NCBI GenBank assembly: GCA_905331475.1
Contig: CAJNYU010000014.1
Location: forward strand, 154,554-218,553
DNA: 64,000 nucleotides
Reading direction: 5' to 3'
Origin: Rotaria socialis
Taxonomy: Eukaryota; Rotifera; Eurotatoria; Philodinida; Philodinidae
The notes below the pieces were generated by a model. The model saw only the letters and a list, made by a program, of their open reading frames with translations, ran no database searches and was not told the origin of the DNA. Within the stretch, counting starts at the first letter, position 1. Each line of letters begins with the position of its first letter. Positions 48,601 to 60,374 of this stretch are shown in pieces. The position numbers and the translations under genes are program-made.

Positions 48601-49051
48601 AATAGAATGAATAACATCAAAAACAAATATTTAATATAATCACATCGTGCTCCTTCGATTAACATTTGACGTCCTTTTATTGAACATGGCTCATATTTAA
48701 ACATGTGAGCAGCATCAATCAATAGCGCCGACGCTTGATTAACACGTACTAATACTTGCGGCATTTCATTTTGCAAGAGGTCATCTGTACTAGTTGAACA
48801 TGTTTCATGACCAACTTTGACAAGATTGTCAACAGCTGATTTAACAATTTGAACAGGTTTTGAAAGATCAGGCATAAGATCGCCATCGTCTGCTGATTCT
48901 TCATGTAAAATAACAAGCCGAGAAACCTGCCAACAACAAAAAAATGTTTTCATAATTAATCTATTTAGGTAATAATTATTTTAAAATAACAAACCTGTTG
49001 TGCTACTGGTTCTAAAATACTTTCGATTGTTTTTGTATGAAACACGGGCAT
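42700..49051 (-). CDS. VCL: Vinculin
   Basis: Nineteen exons in frame give 975 residues. It starts [20 protein letters not shown], nearly identical to animal vinculin, and continues with [14 protein letters not shown] (D1 head), [30 protein letters not shown], the Pro-rich neck (SPPPRPPLP and APPRPPLPI) and NQPIL joined to the tail. The tail reads TKRDLISIS...[33 protein letters not shown] and STVKATMFG, and ends [11 protein letters not shown]. Vinculin links talin or alpha-catenin to actin at adhesion sites; the neck binds VASP and SH3 adaptors, and the tail binds F-actin and acidic lipids. It is shorter than the human protein (1066), with what looks like two rather than three central repeats, as in other invertebrates. 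Most introns are 50-70 nt; three are longer (48438-47506, 46559-45928 and 43767-42861, about 0.6-0.9 kb). The exact extreme C-terminus (no WYQ) is clear. Confidence 0.96.
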
Positions 49052-50143
49052 AGTTATACTTGCACGCGTTTCTTACTCTATACAAATTACAATCTAAAAT
49101 TAGAAAAATATAAACCAAACCCATAAGATTAATCCTAATTGCAAAACTAATCTAGTGCTCTGTGTTTTTAGCAAGCGATAATAACTTCGCCATCTCTCGT
49201 GTGTAGATCTATGACAGAGACAGTCATGACCTTCAGTTCGTGCATATCTTCACAATTTCTCTCGTTTCCTTCTCATGACACTAAACGCATCAACAGTAGG
49301 GAGTAGTACAGATAATGCTTCTCATTTGGTAATTGGAAAAGGATGAACATGTTGCTGCATGTTTAGATTAATCCGATTCATGCGACTGCAACAGATATCA
49401 AGGTTGACTAACACTCGTATCGAAGGAGAATAATAGAATGAATATTACGCAGATCTCATGCTTATTATCAATAAATTTCCATCAATTCAATTATGCTCTC
49501 ATTGTATGTAAAATGTTCTAAAGAGAAAAACAGTTTGTTTTTAAATCATTTTTTATTATTCTATTTTTTTCTTATAAAGTTGATTGAGAGTAAACAAAGA
49601 ATATAAATACACCGAAAAGATGAACAATAAATCATCAAAGATAAAGAATATGACACAAAAGTTATCTGTATGCGAAGAAGATTTGTCTTCTGTCACATGG
49701 AAATGGCTTTATAATTCTTTCTTTTTTTTTATGGATTCCAGTCATCGAAAACAATACACCATAGGCAATACAACAAACAGGGAATATAATCATTGAATAT
49801 ATGACAAAAGAATAAAGAGTCAATCAATCACAATTTCTTCTATACCACTGTCATGATTTTTATCATTACTAAAAGAAAAATTAATTAATTAGTAAATTGA
49901 AACTTCAATGTCTTTTTACTACATAGAAACCATACCAACGTATATAACTCTAGCGCAAATTATGAGATGAACTTATGAGTAAAGTCGATCCCGATTTTTA
50001 ACGGAACAAAATAATAAAATCACAACTACTATTTCATTTCTAACAGACAAGATTAATTTCTTTTTAGAAGCTAATTCGACAAGGAAATATGTTCTAGTGT
50101 AGATGAAGATGTTTCCGAATTTGATGCATCGTTTTATTACAAT
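49052..50143. other. Intergenic, no gene seen
   Basis: About 1.1 kb upstream of vinculin, probably containing its promoter and 5' UTR. I see no supported exon; the frames at 49584-49796 (+) and 49973-50194 (-) lack motifs. Confidence 0.45.
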
Positions 50144-50580
50144 TAGAGGTGTCAGCCGAAGGGTTGAACGGCGACGGCGGGCAACAGTTTTCAATTTTTG
50201 AAGATTTCCAGCGGCTCGTTATTTGAATGAGTAATGTCTTCAGCGGCGGCTGCTACAAATTCTTAAAATTTTTTTCACAGCGGCGGCGTCGGCTGATATT
50301 TGTGAGTCCTTATGTGGCGGCGACGGCTCAGTTAAAAATTCACTGACGAAAATTAAAAGAAAATTCTTCGATTCGATCGCATATGTATTGATGTCAGCGG
50401 CGGCAAATAACGCTATCAAAAATTTTTATCTCTTGCAGCGGCGCAACGGCTAAGCTTGTTTTTTCGCAGCGGCGGCTCCCCCAAAATTCTTAAAATTACT
50501 ACTAATTTGGTGGCTGCGGCGGCTGATATTATTGAAAAATCGGCTGCTGCGGCGGCTCAGCCGTACGGCTGACACCTCTA
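50144..50580. mobile_element. hAT-type miniature element (437 bp) with GC-rich blocks
   Basis: The ends are perfect 15-bp inverted repeats, TAGAGGTGTCAGCCG. An exact 8-bp target duplication, ATTACAAT, flanks it (50136-50143 and 50581-50588). Both features define a hAT-superfamily insertion. The interior has no coding capacity but repeats the block GCGGCGGC(T) about eight times, spaced by AT-rich stretches such as AAAATT, in sharp contrast with the AT-rich surroundings. Confidence 0.9.
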
Positions 50581-51177
50581 ATTACAATTCTCAGTATGAT
50601 ACACGAAGATAAATTATGAAATATATGGACATGCGTCCATTTTAATGGTAAACAAAAAACGGATCACCAGACAAATGTGTTTCTATTTTTGCTTTCGAGA
50701 TAGAGTGGAATTTCACGAGACTATTCAAGAGTAGCTTGTCTATTTGACTATCGAAAATTTTCAGAGCTTCAAGAAAATTTGGAATTTACGTTTGAGTGAA
50801 GCATGTATATAATTACATAAACGTTTTTTTCGGAAAAAGGCTTCGTTAGTCAAAAGCAAGCAAACAATGGCTCTTAAAACGGTAGTGTGATAGCTTAATC
50901 TAGAGATTAACATTTTAATAAATCAAGTTATGAGATCTTAGCGTAAACGGTAGTTTACTTCAGACTCTATGCTTATTTTAAAACTTGGATCTGTCATTCA
51001 GTAAGTACGTGGGCGTTTCTATGAGAAGCATGTACAGAGAATGAATTTGAGTTTCAAAATTTTTGCAGTAAACTATCAGCAGCTGAAGTCTTTGAAGATC
51101 ATTTTAAGATACCCTGAAAATACGTTCACGTATATACTATGGTAAGGTTCGTCTATTAGTTTTCTTTTCTTTTCTTT
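50581..51177. other. Intergenic, no gene seen
   Basis: About 600 nt of AT-rich DNA between the hAT element and the stop of the MYST gene; it should hold that gene's 3' UTR. Confidence 0.45.
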
Positions 51178-54100
51178 TTACTTGTCATTTGAGATCGCCA
51201 CAGTTTTCTCTTCATGAGTATCAGTCGATTTCAAATTCATATATAATTTTTTTATAATCTGTAGATGAGTTAATGACGTTGTTGGCGGATGTGAATTGTT
51301 GCGTAGATAAACACATGATTTATCTGTAGGATGTGGAACAATAGAACCATTGGAATATAAACTTAAAAGCATATCTCTTGGATGAATAAATGTTTGACGG
51401 GCAAGAGCATCAAGTGTAATATTTTTAATCGATGATTGATTATGATTAATTAAATAATCGAATATAATATCATACCAATAGATGCGAAAAGCTGACAACG
51501 ATGAAATATCAAGTGGACGAGCCGGTGAACTATGCATCAGACTTTCAGAAGCATTCGATCGGACAAGAAAATAGCTGAAAGCAATTAACAACTGATTGTA
51601 TTCTTGACGTTGAGCAAAAGGAGGTAAAATGAATAAACAAGAGACATTATTAATGGTTTGTTGAGCATGTTGATTGACTTGTTTAGAAAAATAACCAATG
51701 AAACGATAGACTGAAGGCTAGAAACAAAAAACGAGAAAAAATGATATTAGATTTAATTAATTAACGTTAATTTACTCTTTATTTCAGATACTTAATACTT
51801 GAAAAATAATAAAGTTAAATTTACTAATTTTTCATATTGTAGCCTTAGAATATGTTCTACTTTACTGATCTAATAACGCTATTATTAATTTTCAGTTGAT
51901 CTGTTAGTCATAGAAGAAATTTCAAAAAAGTAATGATTTCAATTTTTAATTGCTTAAAATAGTTCATAGTCAATAAAATTCTTCACAATCAAGTTCTTAA
52001 TTGATTCAGATGATAAAAAGTATTAAGACTGTTTAAATTATATTTTTGTGCAGCAGCATCGTAAAACGTATTGAAAACGAACTTTATTCGATAAGTATAA
52101 CGAATGATTTATTTATGTTGCAAATTGAGAATATTTGAAAGAAAAATTGAAACTACTTAAACGGTTGTAAATAAGAAGATATTAAAAATCTAATTCAATT
52201 CGAGTTATTACATAGAAAGACAATGTTTAGAAATAGTTAGTTTCTTACATGTATAAATTTTATCAAATTTGGAAATATCATTGTATAGCTGCTATTTATC
52301 GAAAAGGATTTCAATCATATAATTTTTCTTCCATAGCTATTTATAGTAATCTACTCACGATCAAATATCTGATTACTAATAAGTTAACAAAATAAACATC
52401 AATTATCCTATAGAAAGATCACTCTCGAACTGAATTGATCAACACAGCACATCGCATAAATTTTTATTTTAGAACATAATAGAAAGAATTCATGAATAAA
52501 TATTTCCACACAAAGCAATTCTCTTCTATGCTTGTCACTACAGTAAATTACATTTACCTGACATGATGATAAAATCGGATCTCTACGACATAGAATATAA
52601 TAAATAAATCGATCAAGTTTTGTATCATCAATACTTTTCTTTGGATCAATAAATAACCGACTAATACGACATAATGATTTGATATAAATACGTTGTTCCA
52701 TGGTGCAGTTTTTGTTACCAATTTGAAATATCGCTAAATCATTTTCACTAAAAACAAGTTTACCTGGTGGTTGAACAAGTAAACATTTAGCAACATGTCG
52801 TTGATACGCCAATGAACTACCGTTGAAATGCTTTAAGCATATATCACAGGCATAGATTGTGGAAATCTTGAATAAAAAACGATACATACAGATAAAAACC
52901 ATAAGGAAATATTATATTGATTATAACTTACTCTATTGCTATTCACTGGAAAAAACGTTTCCATTTCATATCGGCCAATATTTAAAAATTGTTTTTTAAC
53001 TAATGAACTTATTGTTTGATATTTATCAGTCGAAAATGACAGTGCATATTTATGGAATAATTTTTTGGAAATTTCAACTGCATTATAATCAACTTTATTT
53101 TGAGTTTCATTCATTTTAAATATTAATTGATGAATCATATCACTAGCTGAGGGTGTTAAAGTTTGAGTTTCATGATCATTCTTCATTATCATTGATGAAT
53201 TCAGTAGATTTTCTACTGGTGCACGTGAAAATGAAGAACATGGAGTTTCAAAAAGAAATGAACTTGACGATGTTGATGAATCTCTTCTTTCTCGGAGATT
53301 TAAATTAGGTGAAAAATTCATCGTGGAATTTTCAAGAACTTTCTTAAGTATACTGCTCGATGGTGACGATGTCAAATTCGTATTTTTTACAGGTGTGAAC
53401 AAAATACTTTTTTGACTAGCTGAATCATTTTGATTCTTGCATACATAACGAATTGGAGATATCATTATTTGATTTAATATTGATTGATCTAAGAAAAATT
53501 ATAATTATAATTATTAAAATTCTTTATTTTTCACTGAAGTAGAATATACTTGATGGTTCTTTACTTGATACTTGAGAACTTTCTATTGATTTACTTGCTC
53601 CTTCACGGTCCGTTATGTCGTCTTCTTCTGTATCAATATCGGGTTCTATAATAAGTAGTTCATTAGATTCCATGGTAACTTTTTGCGTAGGCTGTGTACT
53701 TGACATTGCTTGTGATCTATTAAAAATGAAAAATATCATATTAAAAAAGATAAAACATAATTTTTAATTTGACAAGAACACATACACAGTTGGGTTTGGT
53801 TGATTATTACTTAGTTTTCTAGCAGTTGGCTTTCGTAGTGTAGGTTTTCTTGGTTCACCGTCAATGCTAGATTGAGATGAAGCGGTTGTATCTGCTGTTT
53901 GGGATAACAGTTTTTTGCTACATCGATGATCAAGAAATTGAGATAGTTCATCATCAGCATCGTCTTCGTCAAACGATTTTGCTCGTTTCGATTCCTGAAT
54001 TTTTTTATTGGCTTCATACAAAGGCGATAATGTTCGTTTGTTTCTAGGTCGACAAGTAGGTTGACTCTGGCTAGTATTATTAACGTAATGTTTGGTCGGC

Positions 54101-54725
54101 AATAAAGAACAATCTTCAATATCTACTATGAATATAAAGACTACAAATGAAGTCAGCAAAAAAAAGCTAACTAACTTGTCATTAGTTTTTGAGGAGACGT
54201 ATATTTTGTGATAAGATCTAAATTATAGCGAATATAGTCATTTTGATTGGTTGAGGATAGTATGGATGGTTGCCTAAATGAAATTCTGATTATTGTGCGT
54301 AAAAACGCCAAAAAAAATAAAATAGTACGTGGAATTTTTTTCTGATTTTGTTTCCGATGGTATAATACGAATTTCGGATTCTGTTGCAATTGTATCGCTT
54401 CAGAAAAAAATTTATTTAATTAAATATTTAATTAAAGTGTCTTTTTATTTTCGAGTAATTACTGCTCGTTTATCAATGAACATTGTCGTTGTGTTCGTTT
54501 AGGTACATTCGGATAGGTTAACTTCTTTTTTGCTGAATATCCAGATAATGTTGATTGGGTTGTTGCTGGAGATGGTTGTCTATAAATGCGTTTCTTGTAT
54601 GGAATAAAAAGTGAGATATATTCTACTTACCGAATATGTTGAAATAGATTATTTTCTGAGGACGATGAAGATGCTGCTGATGATGATGCTGATGGATGGT
54701 TATCATTTTTGTAATGGTTCATCAT
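51178..54725 (-). CDS. MYST-family acetyltransferase homologue, predicted inactive
   Basis: Eight exons, 54725-54631, 54579-54463, 54273-54176, 54125-53786, 53716-53550, 53488-52932, 52866-52558 and 51717-51178, give 740 residues in frame. The first 400 or so residues are Ser/Thr-rich and disordered, without a chromodomain or PHD finger I can see. The MYST domain follows. It has GRYEMETFF, a C2HC zinc finger (YACDICLKHF...H...C), SLCRISRLFIDPKK (with the autoacetylated Lys position kept), YRFIGYFSKQ, NNVSCLFILPPF (Cys kept), and AFRIYW. The acetyl-CoA loop R-Q-G-Y-G is R-Q-E-Y-N here, and the catalytic Glu in SPE(K/R)PLSDLG is Ala (SPARPLDISS). It therefore looks like a pseudoenzyme, possibly a scaffold in a chromatin complex. 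The exon 4 acceptor is ambiguous by 3 nt. Confidence 0.88.
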
Positions 54726-55531
54726 CAACAACTACTACTTCTACAGAACAAAAGATTATTTCGTTACGATGCGTTTATTGTTTACCTCTAGAAACAATAT
54801 GCAAAATGATTGGTAGATATTGTCAGTCATCGATGTTTTCATGTCTTGCGAGGGCGCTATTGATTAGTATATGAGAAGATGGTTTTGGCATCAAAATACT
54901 ATACTAAATATCATGATATGCAAAAATAAACAAAAATATATTCTTTTATACTTCTCGCTATTGTATGACTCATCCGAATAGAAATCTCTTCAGCTATTAA
55001 TAACAAAACGTATTTTCTAAAAACGTTTTAAAGCATTTCCTTGTACATAACATGGCATCAACCGAATGAATCTAGCAGAATAGTGGAATACTTGCGCAAG
55101 AAGAATTGATTGACATAAAGATTAATTTTCTAATAGTAGCGTAACAAATTTGGTGGATTGGCGGTTGATAGAAGCTGTCATGATAAGAAAATTTGTTATT
55201 CATCAGTAAGTTGTAAACAACACAGTAGAAATTACAAGGGCAATCGAATTATATTTCACTAATAGAATTCAATATGTAATTGATCCAACAAGGTGAATCT
55301 AGGAAAATTAATTAATTAAAAAAATACTTAAAGTGATATTAAAAATAATATATTCTGTTTCTAGCAAAAGCAAAATTCATTGCGATAAAATAGCAGACTA
55401 TTATGCTTTAATTCATTTTTGTTTTCCTGTGAAAACCTATTCAAAATGATCAATATCTAATGTAATTAATGCATCTTTCTTTCTATCTATCTACTGATGA
55501 TTTATTTTTACGAGACACATTCTATGCTGTT
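54726..55531. other. Intergenic, no gene seen
   Basis: About 800 nt between the MYST start and the next inserted element. It is AT-rich with no supported exon. Confidence 0.45.
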
Positions 55532-56602
55532 CAGGGTTACCAAATTCAAATTTTGAAAAACAGGGATTTTTTGTAAAAAATCAGGAGTTTTTCAGGATAA
55601 TTTTTTTCCTAAATCTGGAGAAAAATCAGGAATATTTTTTGTTGATATTTAACAGTCATTTGATGGTTTTTATCTCATACCAACCCACTTTTTACTAATA
55701 GACACATTGACCGTGTTCATAATGAGACTAATGCTCAAAATTTTTCTTGTAGGCGAATTAAAATTCTAAATACAATGCTGATGAAATATAACTGTGAGTG
55801 CTTAACAGCATGAAAAACTATAATGCCTTCTGAAGCACACAATTTATTAAGTTCCAATGTGGCCATATGAAATGTTTCATAAATAGATTTTGTTGAAAAA
55901 AATTCAAAAGTACTTTTATTAGTAAAATTAATAGGGATAAATCTTACATCGATTAGATTCAGCTGATTTCAACTACTCTAGATATTTTTTCGATTTTTTT
56001 ATGACTATTAATATCACCAACTCCACTGTTTTGAATGGAAAATTGTATGTTACACACAACACATAAAGATTGTGTAGGATCCGTTTTACATTCTCATAAA
56101 AACGTAGAAAAACTCGAATTAGATAGCCACTCTTTTTTAAATTTTGAACAATAACGTTTATTTGTTGTTGCTATTGATAATGATGATGATGATTAATTGG
56201 TCGATGTTGCAGCTGCGGTAGCTTTTGGTGTAATAGTAACACTTTCTTTCACAGTTAATGGATCGACTTGTAAGGAAAAATCGTCATCTAATGAATCTGA
56301 TATTTCAATAATATCAGCTAGTGGTGGAGAAAACATTTAAAATAAAGATATTTCTGTGATTACTATATATCGATTTCTAGAAGAAAATGCTATAAAATAG
56401 TTTATTTAATTGAAAATCAACTTTGATTCGACAAAAATTAAAGGAAATATATTTCCTGATTGATTACTATATCTGTTCAACGCTTCCATTCCATAGATTT
56501 GTTTTCTTCTCCTTAAAACTACTACAGACTCAAAATGTCGTTAATCGTCATATAAAAAAAATCAGGAGATCCTTGGTCAAATCAGGAGGTTTGGTAACCC
56601 TG
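55532..56602. mobile_element. TIR element (1071 bp), hAT-like, carrying a coding-like segment
   Basis: The ends are 13-bp inverted repeats, CAGGGTTACCAAA. The 8-bp flanks are ATGCTGTT (55524-55531) and ATACTGTT (56603-56610), a one-mismatch match to a hAT target duplication. Just inside the ends, short CAGGA(G/T)-type units recur (AAATCAGGAGTTTTTCAGG on the left, AAATCAGGAG on the right), like subterminal transposase-binding repeats. No transposase frame is visible, but a clean 47-codon frame lies inside at 56193-56336. The mismatch in the flank suggests some age. Confidence 0.65.
56193..56336 (-). CDS. Small coding-like frame or terminal exon inside the TIR element
   Basis: ATG 56336 opens MFSPPLADIIEISDSLDDDF, followed by SLQVDPLTVKESVTITPK and a short Ala/Thr tail to a TAA, 47 residues. 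Composition and codon use look like a real disordered protein tail, unlike the surrounding AT-rich DNA. A CACTAG just inside could be a splice acceptor, making this a terminal exon captured by the element or the end of a minus-strand gene that starts further right. The function is unknown. Confidence 0.35.
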   Translation of the reverse strand: MFSPPLADIIEISDSLDDDFSLQVDPLTVKESVTITPKATAAATSTN

Positions 56603-57647
56603 ATACTGTTCTACCAGGGCAATTAGAATATTGCTTTTATCTGCAAGCTAATGAATGTAAAATAAACACGTGCTAGAACTGATCCAACTGTCAAACATTT
56701 GTTTGAATTTCATGAGTTGATGCCATCAAAATAGTTAGTTAATTATATCGAACAAAAATTGTTATTAAAGGAATGTCAACACCAAATTGTACAAAACAAA
56801 TAAGAACAATAATTTGTTTTCGAACAATTTCAGATCATACATTAGATTTTTCGACAATTTGTTCAATATCAAACTCACAGAGATTTAATCAACAGAAAAA
56901 AAGATAAATGACACTTGCACTACAGTAGATAGGACAATACTTCACATAACATAAGTGTAACATTTAAAAACGAAACTTATTTCTGTATCTTTTTTACTGT
57001 GACTGGAGGACGGCCATATTTCTGAATTCATTCTTATTCAAAGTCATCAGCGACATGTATTTATGAACTCTTGATTTATATTGGAGCTCGAATCAGACAA
57101 CTGCAGTACTGATACATTTTTTAGTACCGTTTGCGAGTTCTTCACTATTACAAAAAATTGATTTTATAGAAAGACAGAGCAAAGAAAAAATAACTTTCAA
57201 CGTCGTTTATTCCACTTGCATGAAACCATATCATTCGCTACCTAAAATGATGAAGAAACGGCGTTATTACTTTCTTCAGCGATGCAAAAAGATTGCCGTC
57301 TTACTCTTTTTCTCAGCATATAAACAATACCATTGAAAGTTGTTTCCAGGATATAACGGTGACATGCAATGCCTTATTAGACTTTTTACTCACATATGAA
57401 TACGAAAATAACGGGCGAGGCAGAAGAAATTGCCGGCTTTTGATAGACTTTTTTCTCCAGTTAGACTCCACTGAAAAATTTGACTCTGATGCTAAAAGAT
57501 AGAGCATTTCAAGCAGATTTTACTGATATATTTTTTCTAGAATAAGCATGTATCATTCTTCTATGACATTAGAAGTTTTTGATAGCAGAAAAACACCACT
57601 TGCTCAACTACAAAATCAGATACATGTAAAAATCAATACTTATCCGG
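56603..57647. other. Intergenic, no gene recognised
   Basis: About 1 kb, AT-rich. Overlapping opposite-strand frames at about 57293-57507 are mutually exclusive and show no motif. Confidence 0.4.
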
Positions 57648-57754
57648 CTAGATTGAGTTTAAATATTTCGGTTTTTCAGTAAGAGATGTAGACGTTTTAG
57701 GTGTATCTCGTGGTGTGTTGGATTCCATAAACTTAGTTATTTCTCCTTCAAAAC
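57648..57754 (-). CDS. Probable terminal exon of an unidentified gene
   Basis: After a TGTAG acceptor the minus strand reads (G)FEGEITKFMESNTPRDT then PKTSTSLTEKPKYLNSI and a TAG stop, 35 codons in phase 1. It has the polar, Thr/Lys/Pro-rich character of a protein tail. No upstream exon was found with confidence; the open exon at 61386-61511 is the nearest candidate, but its phase does not match directly. Confidence 0.35.
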
Positions 57755-59779
57755 CTACAAAACATAAAAAGACGTTCATGGGTCACGGGATTCTACTTTT
57801 CTTCAAGAATTTTCTTAAAACTTAGACTCACAAAAATTATTCTTTTTATGTACAAGGTTTCATAATTTCAAACTCTACGAGATGCTCGATTTGATAAGGA
57901 TTGACTTTTACTGTCACTGAATAACGATGTTGAAATGTTTTCACTACCGTGAAATTGCGCCAAAAAATCGATAATTGGGTACGCTTTGTAGTCGGGTTTA
58001 AAGATAGTAGAAATCGGTATACCCATGCGGTTTTCTAGCTAAAAACAAATACGCTTCGGGGCTTTCTCATTATGATTTTAAATAGTAAATAGAATATTGT
58101 GTAGCAAATAACGATGATATTTTACTCCAGTTAAGTGCCGAGCGAATAACGTTTTTGTGTACTCAAAAAACAAAAGTGAGTACACTATAGAATCGGTCAG
58201 TGTGTCCGGCCGGCCGGTCGGGCATTTACACGATAGCTTCTGAAAGGCTGATCCAATTACCATGAAATTTTGTACACAGAATGACCTCATCAATAACTCA
58301 GTCGAGTTCGAAGATGAGAGGAATCCGTCAAGAAATGGCTGAGTTATCGGAAAAGTTATCATTATTGACCAGACCATCCCTGAGGGAGGGTACAGAGTTT
58401 TTTTTTAAAAGTTTCTTTTTTCTCAGTATTATTCACAACATATATCAATCGACTCAGTTTTTGCAGTACACATAACAATCGGATGCAAATCCGATGTTTC
58501 CGCATTTTTGTTGAATACTCTTTCAGTGCTAGAAAAGAATAGTACGTAACTATTCTAAAGCGAACATATCAATAAAATCTACTCGAAATTCTCTATTTTT
58601 TTAGCATTAGAATCACACTTTTCGATCGTGTATAACTGGAGAAAAACAGCCTTGCAAGAGCCGGCAATTTCTTCTGTCTCACCCGTTAGTCACCTAATTC
58701 ATATACTAAAAAACAATAAAAAAAAGTCGACGGAGGACAGAATAACGTATGTTATAGTGAAGCAACTAATATTGTGAAAACAAAATCGTTTGCTAGTGTA
58801 AAATACAGTGATTTTAAGAATATCGCATTTTTGAATAAGAGAACTTCCATCACCATTTTTTACTATTTTAAATCTTTTGCGAACTGTAGCTTTTAATGTG
58901 AGATAAAACAAGATCAGAGTTGAAACTTGAATAAACTTCTCACTAAATTAAGAAAAACAACGAATGATTGGTATTCGACAAAGCATAATATTGGTCGATG
59001 ACTGGATTACACTAAAAGTTTCCGTTGATATTTGAGACATCTCATGAAAGTCAATTGATGATTAATATTGACAAAAAATATATTGCAATAAACTTTCATC
59101 TCGAGATCAGATTGCATAGAATCATTTAGATATAGTTTAGTTAGCACCGGTAAATGATACGATCAAGATTTATGTAGTATAAATCATTCTCAAGTTTCTA
59201 AAGACTATTTTGCGGTTAGTTTTTGAAATTGCCAACAACCAAGAGTAAACGCACACCGTCTCGGCAGTCGCTTTTGGTAGTTATTCGGCTGTTTCAAGCA
59301 CTTGTCACGAGATTTTATGCTACACGGGTTATAATTTCTTTCTACAACTGTTGAGCTCATATATTTCTTTTCAAGTTCGTATCTCTGATAGAATTATTTC
59401 AATCCTGAATTTAGGCTGTTTAGCCAGTCATTTTATTTTGGTAAAAGCGTTCTCCTGTGGCTCATAACTTTTTCTTTTCATCAAAAAGCGTAAACATTCG
59501 CGTCACACCACACTCGAACATGTACCTTTTTGCTTGTGTTGTCGTGTTTATGTCTATATTTTTTGTTGCATTATACAACGATTAGTTATTATTTTTCTGT
59601 CACAAGTAAACATAGGTTAATCATTACGACAGTGCTTGTCTACACATCAAATACATTGTTATTTATCTAAGATAATATAATATATGTCTATATATTTTAG
59701 CTTTTTTAATCATCATATTTACAGAAACGTGGTCATCAGATTTTCACTGCGAAAACCTTATCATTTATTAGACCAGCAG
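57755..59779. other. Intergenic or intronic; contains a repeat-like block
   Basis: About 2 kb. At about 58155-58420 there is a block with GC-richer sequence (TCCGGCCGGCCGGTCGGGC), a small hairpin (GTGTACTCA...TGAGTACAC), and phrases like GATCCAATTACCATGAAATT that resemble dispersed invertebrate repeats. I see no supported exon. Confidence 0.4.
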
Positions 59780-60374
59780 ATGTCACTTCAATCGTTCAAA
59801 TCAACTTTTGATGAGATTCTTCGTCAGAATCCTTTACCCAAGAAACATACTTGGAAACTACAACAACAGGTGAATATGGGCTATCGAAGCAATCAAGATT
59901 GGTTCGAAGTGCTTTATAGAACCCGAGCGAGGTCAATTTTTGAAGTGTTTAAAAAATGTGTCAAGTTTGTTTTCTTCTTGTAGCTACCAATGTAATCATA
60001 GACACAATTGGGAATCTTCATGGAGTATGATATCATTTCTAGTTCGGCTTGATGTTAAACAAGGCTTTGGAAGAGTAAGAATGAAACGGTTTGGTCAACG
60101 TTGCAATTTATGTAAAAACGATGATGAGTATCATCTGGGGGTGTGCAGTCCTGTTCAAGTTTGGTTTACAGTTCAACGTCTTTTACTTCACATCTTACTG
60201 AGATATTATGAGAAAAGATCTGATTGTGACTCTATCATGGAACAATATATTATACCCATTAATGAGGTTCCTCAAGGTAGAAGTGGTAGTGGACCACACC
60301 AGCGACACTGCTGTGAAGCCTGTGCTAATGACCGATGCCAAGAAGTGTTTAACAAACTGACAAAAAAGAAATAA
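59780..60374 (+). CDS. RTP-like 3CxxC zinc-finger protein
   Basis: Two exons, 59780-59946 and 59984-60374, joined by a 37-nt intron, give 185 residues in frame. The layout matches receptor-transporting proteins (RTP1-4). An N-terminal MSLQSFKSTFDEIL, KHTWKLQQQV and NQDWFEVLYRTRARSIF precede the zf-3CxxC domain, with ESSWSMISF, GFGRVRMKRFGQRCNLC, LLLHILLRYYEK and HCCEACANDRC. In vertebrates RTPs chaperone odorant, taste and opioid receptors to the surface, or (RTP4) act in interferon responses. There is no C-terminal membrane helix; the protein ends in Lys. In this splice model the first CxxC has lost its leading Cys (EVYQC), so the junction may be wrong. The start at 59780 was chosen because the 5' extension looks non-coding and ATTTACAG at about 59717-59724 may be a UTR acceptor. 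Confidence 0.75.

Noticed and set aside
54451..54725. A separate small gene ending at GAG CAG TAA
   Set aside because: GAGCA|GTAATT is a donor in the right phase to join the next exon (GCAACC...), and the whole eight-exon MYST model stays in frame.
57293..57507. Overlapping plus and minus frames of 64-69 codons
   Set aside because: They are mutually exclusive, without family similarity or splice context.
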